DNA from: Planctomycetota bacterium
Lineage (GTDB): Bacteria; Planctomycetota; Phycisphaerae; Phycisphaerales; Phycisphaeraceae
Direction: 5' to 3'
Assembly: GCA_029267795.1 (NCBI GenBank)
Contig: JAJUHR010000039.1
Coordinates: 1-10,199, forward strand
Length of the DNA: 10,199 nucleotides
The first letter of the stretch is position 1, and each line of letters begins with the position of its first letter. Position numbers and translations under genes: made by a program. The notes below the pieces were generated by a model that was not told where the DNA came from, did not search any database, and saw only the letters and a program-made list of their open reading frames with translations. Of this stretch, positions 6,587-10,199 are shown one piece after another.

Positions 6587-6617
6587 CGGTTGCACTGCAC
6601 GCAACCGGGCTGCCCGG
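6587..6617 (-). other. Two overlapping stem-loops downstream of the PF07090 gene
   Basis: CGGTTGC (6587-6593) pairs with GCAACCG (6601-6607) around a 7-base loop, and CCGGG (6605-6609) pairs with CCCGG (6613-6617) around CTG. The two stems share bases 6605-6607, so they compete at their junction. They start 16 bases after the stop codon of the minus-strand gene. No T-run follows in the minus direction, so they are not classical intrinsic terminators; 3'-end protection or termination is possible. The rest of the 164-base gap (6469-6632) shows nothing I can name. Confidence 0.35.
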
Positions 6618-6632
6618 CGTTACCTCGCAAAT

Positions 6633-7400
6633 TCATCCTAGGTTCCCGGTCCAGTGCACCAGCTGGCGCAGGAACGCGGCGTACAAGTCGCCGACCTCGA
6701 TTTCATAGCTGCCGGGGGCGTGGCCGGTGGCGCGACCGGTGCCCCAGTCAACCAGCCCGCCGACCCAGTGGGGGGCGATGTCCGTCGCCAAGGCCGCGGT
6801 TTGGCCACCCTGGTGATACCCGACGACCAACAGCGGATGCCGCTCGGTTTGCTCGAAGTGGATCATCGCCCCGGTGGGGGCGTCCAGGCACCGGGCAGCG
6901 AAGCGATGCACCTCCAAGAGCACGGGGGCGCGGGCCTTGGGCTCGAAGCGGTTGAACCCACCGATCGTAGGCGGCCGGTCGTTCCACGGTAGGCCGTTCG
7001 TGATCGGGTGGTCGGTTTTTTTGGTGACCAGGGCGGGCTGGTCGCAGTTGACACGGTCGTCATTCATCGAAATGTGGACCGGCAGGATCCGGGCGATGGG
7101 CGTGCCGCCCCAGTCCCCGCCGCAGCCGCAGAACGATTCCCACCCGCCGATCATGAGCAGGCCCGCGCCCTGGGCGACGCGTTCGACGAGGCGGTGCTGC
7201 AGCTCAGGGTCGAAGAGGCGTGCGGGGTAGTCGCTGAGGATGTACAGCCGGCGTGGTGCTCCGATCGCGTCGTCGTCGACGGGCCTGTCGGAAGGGATGT
7301 ATTGGTACGCCAGTTTCCAGCTGCTCATCAGGCCGGCCAGGTAGCGTGCGGCGCCGTCGAGGGACGTATCGCCGAGGTAGAGAATGGGGTGTTCGATCAT
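6633..7400 (-). CDS. PF07090-like putative glutamine amidotransferase-fold protein
   Basis: The 255-residue protein resembles the PF07090 group of class I glutamine-amidotransferase-like folds, common in planctomycetes and often of unknown function. Visible are an N-terminal Rossmann strand ILYLGDTSLDGAA (6-18), the strand YILSDYPARLF (53-63), and the core VAQGAGLLMIGGWESF followed by CGCGGDWGGTPIARILPV (75-108). In true amidotransferases the nucleophile cysteine sits in a GxCxG elbow. Here the equivalent place appears to read GGWES, so glutaminase activity is doubtful, although C91 and C93 follow closely. Later segments GFNRFEPKARAPVLLEV and DIAPHWVGGLVDWGTG suggest a conserved ligand pocket. 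A poorly spaced AGGAG lies 14 bases before the ATG. The gene is divergent from the phosphofructokinase and lies upstream of the PIG-L gene on the same strand with a 164-base gap. Its function is unknown. Confidence 0.75.
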   Translation of the reverse strand: MIEHPILYLGDTSLDGAARYLAGLMSSWKLAYQYIPSDRPVDDDAIGAPRRLYILSDYPARLFDPELQHRLVERVAQGAGLLMIGGWESFCGCGGDWGGTPIARILPVHISMNDDRVNCDQPALVTKKTDHPITNGLPWNDRPPTIGGFNRFEPKARAPVLLEVHRFAARCLDAPTGAMIHFEQTERHPLLVVGYHQGGQTAALATDIAPHWVGGLVDWGTGRATGHAPGSYEIEVGDLYAAFLRQLVHWTGNLG

Positions 7401-7448
7401 AGCGCTGCCGGGGGCTCCTGGCGGGTTGCGCGCCAGCCGCAGCGGCGG

Positions 7449-7462
7449 CTTGAAGTTTCAAG
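7449..7462. promoter_or_regulatory. Inverted repeat CTTGAA-GT-TTCAAG, possible operator
   Basis: Perfect 6-base arms are separated by 2 bases. The repeat covers the -35 hexamer of the phosphofructokinase promoter candidate, the usual position for a repressor operator. It lies in the 132-base divergent region, so it could affect both flanking genes. The regulator is unknown. Confidence 0.4.
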
Positions 7463-7477
7463 CGACGCCCGTAGGAT
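7450..7477 (+). promoter_or_regulatory. Sigma-70-type promoter candidate for the phosphofructokinase operon
   Basis: TTGAAG (7450-7455), a 16-base spacer and TAGGAT (7472-7477) match the -35 and -10 consensus at 4 of 6 positions each. Transcription would begin near 7484, giving a leader of about 50 bases before the ATG at 7533. It is the best promoter match in the window. Confidence 0.5.
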
Positions 7478-7532
7478 GCCTCAGTCTACGCGGGGGCGGG
7501 GGCCTGTCAAAGCAGACGAAGGGACGCGTGCG

Positions 7533-8744
7533 ATGCTCAAGGGCAATGCGGCGGTGGGTCAGTCGGGCGGGCCGACGGCGGTAATCAACGCCTCGCTGGC
7601 GGGGGTGGTCAAGGCGGCGTCGAAATCCAAGGCGATCGGGCGCGTCTTGGGCATGCGGTTCGGGATCGAGGGGGTGCTGGAAGGGTTTTTTCTGGACCTG
7701 GGGGCCGAGGACCCCCAGACGATCAAGGCGCTGCGAAACACCCCGTCCAGCGCGCTGGGGTCGAGCCGGCGCAAGCTCAAGGAGGAGGACCTGGAGCCGA
7801 TCCTGCAGAGCCTCCGTCAGTACGACGTGCGGTACTTCTTCATGATCGGCGGCAACGACACGATGGACACGATCCACCGGGTAACCTCCTACGCCGCCAG
7901 CCAGGGCTACGAGATGATCGGCGTGGGGATCTGCAAGACGGTGGACAACGACCTGTTCGGCACGGACCACACCCCGGGGTTCCCCAGCGCCGCTCGGTAT
8001 GTGGCCCTGAGCGTGATGCAGGCAGGCGTGTTGGCGCGGGACATGCAGCGGGTCGACCAGTTCACGATCTTTCAGACAGTGGGGCGCAGCGCCGGCTGGC
8101 TGGCGGCGGCGAGCACCGCGGCGAAACGCGACCCGAGCGATCCCCCGCACGTGATCCTGCTGCCCGAGCGGCCGTTCGACCGGGCGGCGTTCCTCGCGGC
8201 GGTGAAGAAAGCCAAGGACAAGTACGGCTACTGCTCGGTCGTGTGCGGCGAGGGCATCACGCACGCCGACGGCACGCCGGTCAGCGCATCGCAGACCCGC
8301 GACGGCTTCAACAACGTGGAGTTCGGGGCGATGGGCGGGACCAGCGCCGCGATGATGCTGCACCGGATGATCAGCCAGGAGTTCGGGTGGCGGGGGGAGT
8401 TCCAGGTGACGGAGTCGCTGCAGATGTGCGCGGCGGACCGCGCGGTGCCCCTGGATATCGAGGAGGCCTACGGCTGCGGCAAGCAGGCGGTGAGGCTGGC
8501 GGAAAAGGGCGTGGGCGACGTGATGGTGACGCTGGAGCGGCGGTCGAAGCGCAGCCAGCCTTACGAGTGCGGCTTCGGCACGATCGGGCTGAAGAGCGTG
8601 GCCAACGCCGCCAGGCCGATGCCTAACGCCTATATCGGGAAAGACGGGATGTCGGTGACCGGCGCGTTTTTGGATTACGTGCGGCCGCTGGTGGGCGAAC
8701 TGCCGCAATACGCGGCGCTGACGATCCGACGGGTCAAGCGGTAG
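7533..8744 (+). CDS. pfp: 6-phosphofructokinase, probably pyrophosphate-dependent
   Basis: The 403-residue phosphofructokinase phosphorylates fructose 6-phosphate to the 1,6-bisphosphate in glycolysis; PPi-dependent forms are reversible. The phosphoryl-donor loop GQSGGPTAVIN is at 9-19. GGNDT (106-110) has Asp109 where ATP enzymes have Gly (104 in E. coli), and Lys135 in CKTVDND sits where ATP enzymes have Gly124. Both are marks of PPi-dependent enzymes. The catalytic base is D138. VGRSAGW (183-189) and PER (211-213) are the substrate sites. N108 replaces the usual Asp103, which is an oddity. The ATG at 7533 is supported by AAGGG 9 bases upstream and by the conserved N-terminus. The frame is open further upstream, but that part is antisense to the divergent gene. 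The SIS gene follows after 34 bases in an apparent operon. The PPi preference is inferred from the two residues. Confidence 0.93.
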   Translation: MLKGNAAVGQSGGPTAVINASLAGVVKAASKSKAIGRVLGMRFGIEGVLEGFFLDLGAEDPQTIKALRNTPSSALGSSRRKLKEEDLEPILQSLRQYDVRYFFMIGGNDTMDTIHRVTSYAASQGYEMIGVGICKTVDNDLFGTDHTPGFPSAARYVALSVMQAGVLARDMQRVDQFTIFQTVGRSAGWLAAASTAAKRDPSDPPHVILLPERPFDRAAFLAAVKKAKDKYGYCSVVCGEGITHADGTPVSASQTRDGFNNVEFGAMGGTSAAMMLHRMISQEFGWRGEFQVTESLQMCAADRAVPLDIEEAYGCGKQAVRLAEKGVGDVMVTLERRSKRSQPYECGFGTIGLKSVANAARPMPNAYIGKDGMSVTGAFLDYVRPLVGELPQYAALTIRRVKR

Positions 8745-8778
8745 GGCGGCAGACGGCACCGGCGGGTGGAGCCTGAGC

Positions 8779-9798
8779 ATGAATCTGACAGACGATCGTT
8801 ACAGCCGGTTCGGGCTGGTGCGTGACATGATGGCGACGGTGGACGTCGTCGCGGGGTTCGATCCGGATCAGGCGGAAGACACGGCCATGCAGATCGCCGC
8901 GGCTGGGAAGCTGCTGATGACCGGCGAGGGGTCCAGCCGGATTTTCCCCGCGAAGAACGCGATTCAATTCGCCCGGCGGCAGGGGCACAAGCTCGTGTTG
9001 CACACGGAAGCCGGCCGGCAGGCGTTAGAGTACCCGCTCGACGACTGGGCGGTGTTCGCGCTATCCAACTCGGGCAAGACCAGCGAGGTGATCAAGCTGT
9101 TCCAGGACCTCCAGGCGCGCGGTCACCGGCAACTGTACTGCCTCACGGCGTTCGCGGGATCGAAACTAGAGACGCTCGCGACGCGGAGTTACGTGTTGCG
9201 GTGCGGCGGCGAGGGCGCGGTGGCCGCGACCAAGAGCGTGATCGAGCAGGCGCTATTCTACCGGGCGCTGCTGGAGCACGCCGCGGGACAGCCGACGCTC
9301 CAGGGAAGGCTGCGGCAGCTTGGCGAACAAATCCGTGCCGCCCTGACGCTGCGGATCGACCCGGTCCTGGTCGAGAAGGTCGCCGCGGCTCCAACGATCT
9401 ACTTCGCGGGTCGCAACGACGGTGTGGCGGAGGAACTGACGCTTAAGACCAACGAGATTACCCGGAAAAAGTCCGACTACCTGGAAGGCACCTATGCGGT
9501 GCACGGCGTCGAGGAGGTCATGGAGCCCGGTGACGTGGTGGTCTGGATCGACCCGTACCCGGACAGCGAATCCAAGTTCGACGAGGTGTTGCGCAAGGGC
9601 GTGGGGCTGACGGTGATCGCGGTGGCGACACGACAGACGCCTTTCCCCACGATCCGCGTCGAGGCGGACGGGGACTTGTCCGGCTACGTGATGATGGCGG
9701 CGGGCTGGAACCTACTGGTGGAGGTGGGTGTGCGTCTGGGGATCAACCTGGACAAGCCGCAGCGTGCCCGCAAGGTAGGGAACGAATACGTGGGCTAG
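8779..9798 (+). CDS. Double-SIS-domain sugar-phosphate isomerase/deaminase-like protein
   Basis: The 339-residue protein has two SIS domains (about 30-165 and 190-335) arranged as in the isomerase half of GlmS and in AgaS/FrlB-type deglycases and deaminases. It lacks the glutaminase domain of GlmS. Sugar-phosphate contacts are visible: GEGSS (49-53), SNSGKTSE (96-103) and VAATKS (148-153). Counterparts of GlmS catalytic residues appear to be E226 (KTNEITRK), H242 (VHGVEEV) and K332 near the C-terminus (DKPQRARKVGN). It probably interconverts or deaminates an amino-sugar or amino-acid-sugar phosphate in the cytoplasm; the exact substrate cannot be read. GGAG lies 7 bases before the ATG. Its position 34 bases behind a phosphofructokinase suggests that its product, possibly fructose 6-phosphate, feeds that enzyme. 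This link is inferred from context. Confidence 0.88.
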   Translation: MNLTDDRYSRFGLVRDMMATVDVVAGFDPDQAEDTAMQIAAAGKLLMTGEGSSRIFPAKNAIQFARRQGHKLVLHTEAGRQALEYPLDDWAVFALSNSGKTSEVIKLFQDLQARGHRQLYCLTAFAGSKLETLATRSYVLRCGGEGAVAATKSVIEQALFYRALLEHAAGQPTLQGRLRQLGEQIRAALTLRIDPVLVEKVAAAPTIYFAGRNDGVAEELTLKTNEITRKKSDYLEGTYAVHGVEEVMEPGDVVVWIDPYPDSESKFDEVLRKGVGLTVIAVATRQTPFPTIRVEADGDLSGYVMMAAGWNLLVEVGVRLGINLDKPQRARKVGNEYVG

Positions 9799-9802
9799 AG
9801 GC

Positions 9803-9814
9803 GCGGTGCACCGC
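9803..9814. repeat. Perfect 12-bp palindrome after the SIS gene
   Basis: GCGGTGCACCGC equals its reverse complement and begins 5 bases after the SIS stop codon. As RNA it could form a 4-bp hairpin with a TGCA loop. It lies just before the larger foldable region. No T-run follows, so it is not an intrinsic terminator. Confidence 0.4.
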
Positions 9815-9819
9815 AGCGA

Positions 9820-9904
9820 GGCTCCGGGTAGCTGGGGGGGAGTAAAGCGACGCCAGGGAAAATACCGCGGGGGACTTGCGATGCCAGCCTGCCGCAGTGG
9901 AGCC
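9820..9904 (+). ncRNA. Candidate structured RNA or attenuator leader upstream of amrS
   Basis: Hand folding gives a long-range closing helix: GGCTCCG (9820-9826) with TGGAGCC (9898-9904), 7 pairs including one G-U. After a 4-base GCAG bulge a second helix forms: GGTAGCTGG (9827-9835) with CCAGC-C-TGCC (9884-9893), 9 pairs with a single C bulge. Inside, CGC (9851-9853) with GCG (9867-9869) and GG with CC can form a small arm with loop GAAAATA. The 3' strand of the closing helix is shared with the terminator-like hairpin that follows, so the two are mutually exclusive. I do not recognise it as a known riboswitch or ncRNA class. The structure was worked out by eye and has no comparative support. 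Confidence 0.35.
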
Positions 9905-9929
9905 CAGCCTTTGGGGGCTTTCTTTTCTC
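9899..9929 (+). terminator. Intrinsic terminator candidate between SIS gene and amrS
   Basis: AGCCC (9901-9905) pairs with GGGCT (9915-9919) around a 9-base loop, and two G-U pairs can extend the stem. It is followed directly by the T-rich TTCTTTTCTC. It would end the phosphofructokinase-SIS transcript about 100 bases after the last stop codon. It could also act as an attenuator for amrS, since the 5' strand overlaps the upstream closing helix. Confidence 0.5.
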
Positions 9930-10011
9930 TCAACCGGTGCGGCCATAGTATTACCCAGCGGTTCGACTGGGGCGTACACATCACAGAAGCCCCGTCGCCG
10001 CCGGCGTTTTT

Positions 10012-10199
10012 ATGGTCTCATCCCCAGCCCGTTGGTGGCATCGAGAAGGCGACAAGGTTGTTTGCACGCTGTGCCCGCGCCAGTGCCACATTCCTGAAGG
10101 CCAGCGGGGGTTTTGTTTTGTACGCGCGAACGTCAACGGGGTGTTGGAGCTGACGACGTACGGGCGCAGCTCGGGCTTCTGCATCGACCCGATCGAGAA
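10012..10199 (+). CDS. amrS: AmmeMemoRadiSam system radical SAM enzyme, N-terminal part (3' truncated by window)
   Basis: The first 62 codons of a longer gene are visible. The start MVSSPARWWHREGDKVVC and the cluster CTLCPRQCHIPEGQRGFC (C18, C21, C25, C35), followed by VRANVNGVLELTTYGR and an end at IDPIE, match the N-terminus of AmrS-type radical SAM enzymes. In that family this cysteine-rich part precedes the radical SAM domain, whose CxxxCxxC motif would lie beyond the window. The family is named for its frequent association with AMMECR1 and Memo domain proteins; its reaction is poorly defined. An in-frame TAG at 9946-9948 limits upstream extension, and ATG 10012 is the first good start. 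No Shine-Dalgarno precedes it: GGCG and five T residues abut the ATG. A possible -10, TAGTAT (9946-9951), lacks a good -35. Any AMMECR1 or Memo gene would be outside the window. Confidence 0.85.
   Translation, partial: MVSSPARWWHREGDKVVCTLCPRQCHIPEGQRGFCFVRANVNGVLELTTYGRSSGFCIDPIE

Noticed and set aside
7008..7532. Upstream in-frame extension of the phosphofructokinase (about 175 residues)
   Set aside because: It is antisense to most of the first half of the PF07090 gene, lacks family similarity, and the conserved enzyme start with a good ribosome site is at 7533.
7458..8780. 440-residue open frame on the - strand
   Set aside because: It is antisense to the whole phosphofructokinase gene and rich in H, R and P, typical of GC-rich reverse frames.
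9996..10011. CGCC-GCC-GGCG followed by five T residues directly before the amrS start
   Set aside because: It looks like a small terminator, but the stem is only 4 bp and it touches the start codon; chance in GC-rich DNA is likely.
9806..10153. 115-residue open frame on the + strand
   Set aside because: It is in a different frame from amrS, overlaps it, and spans the structured region and terminator; it shows no domain.

Overview
The window is GC-rich chromosomal DNA with densely packed housekeeping-type genes. The gene style suggests a planctomycete, probably of the Phycisphaerae: a short sigma-70 factor without region 1.1, a phosphofructokinase with pyrophosphate-type active-site residues, stand-alone gcvT, a PF07090-type protein, and Shine-Dalgarno sequences that are often weak or absent. 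That assignment is inferred from gene content, not from a marker gene. I see no tRNA, rRNA, CRISPR array, insertion sequence or phage gene.

Left part (1-3165): the 3' end of an unrecognised small gene is followed by a lipoprotein with a LolA/LolB/DUF4292-like fold, both on the + strand. The lipoprotein gene runs tail-to-tail into ispH, with an 11-base overlap of the coding ends. ispH (last step of the MEP isoprenoid pathway) and an upstream family 9 glycosyltransferase are both on the - strand.

Middle (3166-5604): a 296-base divergent intergenic region carries direct repeats and a palindrome. It separates the glycosyltransferase from a group-2-like sigma-70 factor on the + strand. The sigma gene converges on gcvT (- strand). 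PIG-L/LmbE deacetylase (5647-6468, - strand) lies just upstream of gcvT, and a PF07090 glutamine-amidotransferase-like protein (6633-7400, - strand) lies upstream of that.

Right part (7401-10199): a 132-base divergent region holds a good sigma-70-type promoter overlapped by an inverted repeat. It drives a likely two-gene carbohydrate operon: a PPi-type phosphofructokinase and a double-SIS sugar-phosphate isomerase/deaminase-like protein related to the GlmS isomerase half. A 213-base gap follows, in which I can fold a long-range stem (9820-9904). The 3' strand of its closing helix is also the 5' strand of a terminator-like hairpin (9899-9929). Next comes the start of a radical SAM enzyme of the AmmeMemoRadiSam system (AmrS), cut by the window end.

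The most promising unexplained features are the candidate structured RNA/attenuator before amrS, the repeat-and-palindrome layout before the sigma factor, and the inverted repeat over the phosphofructokinase promoter. The many long open frames antisense to the real genes are GC-driven shadows and are not annotated.
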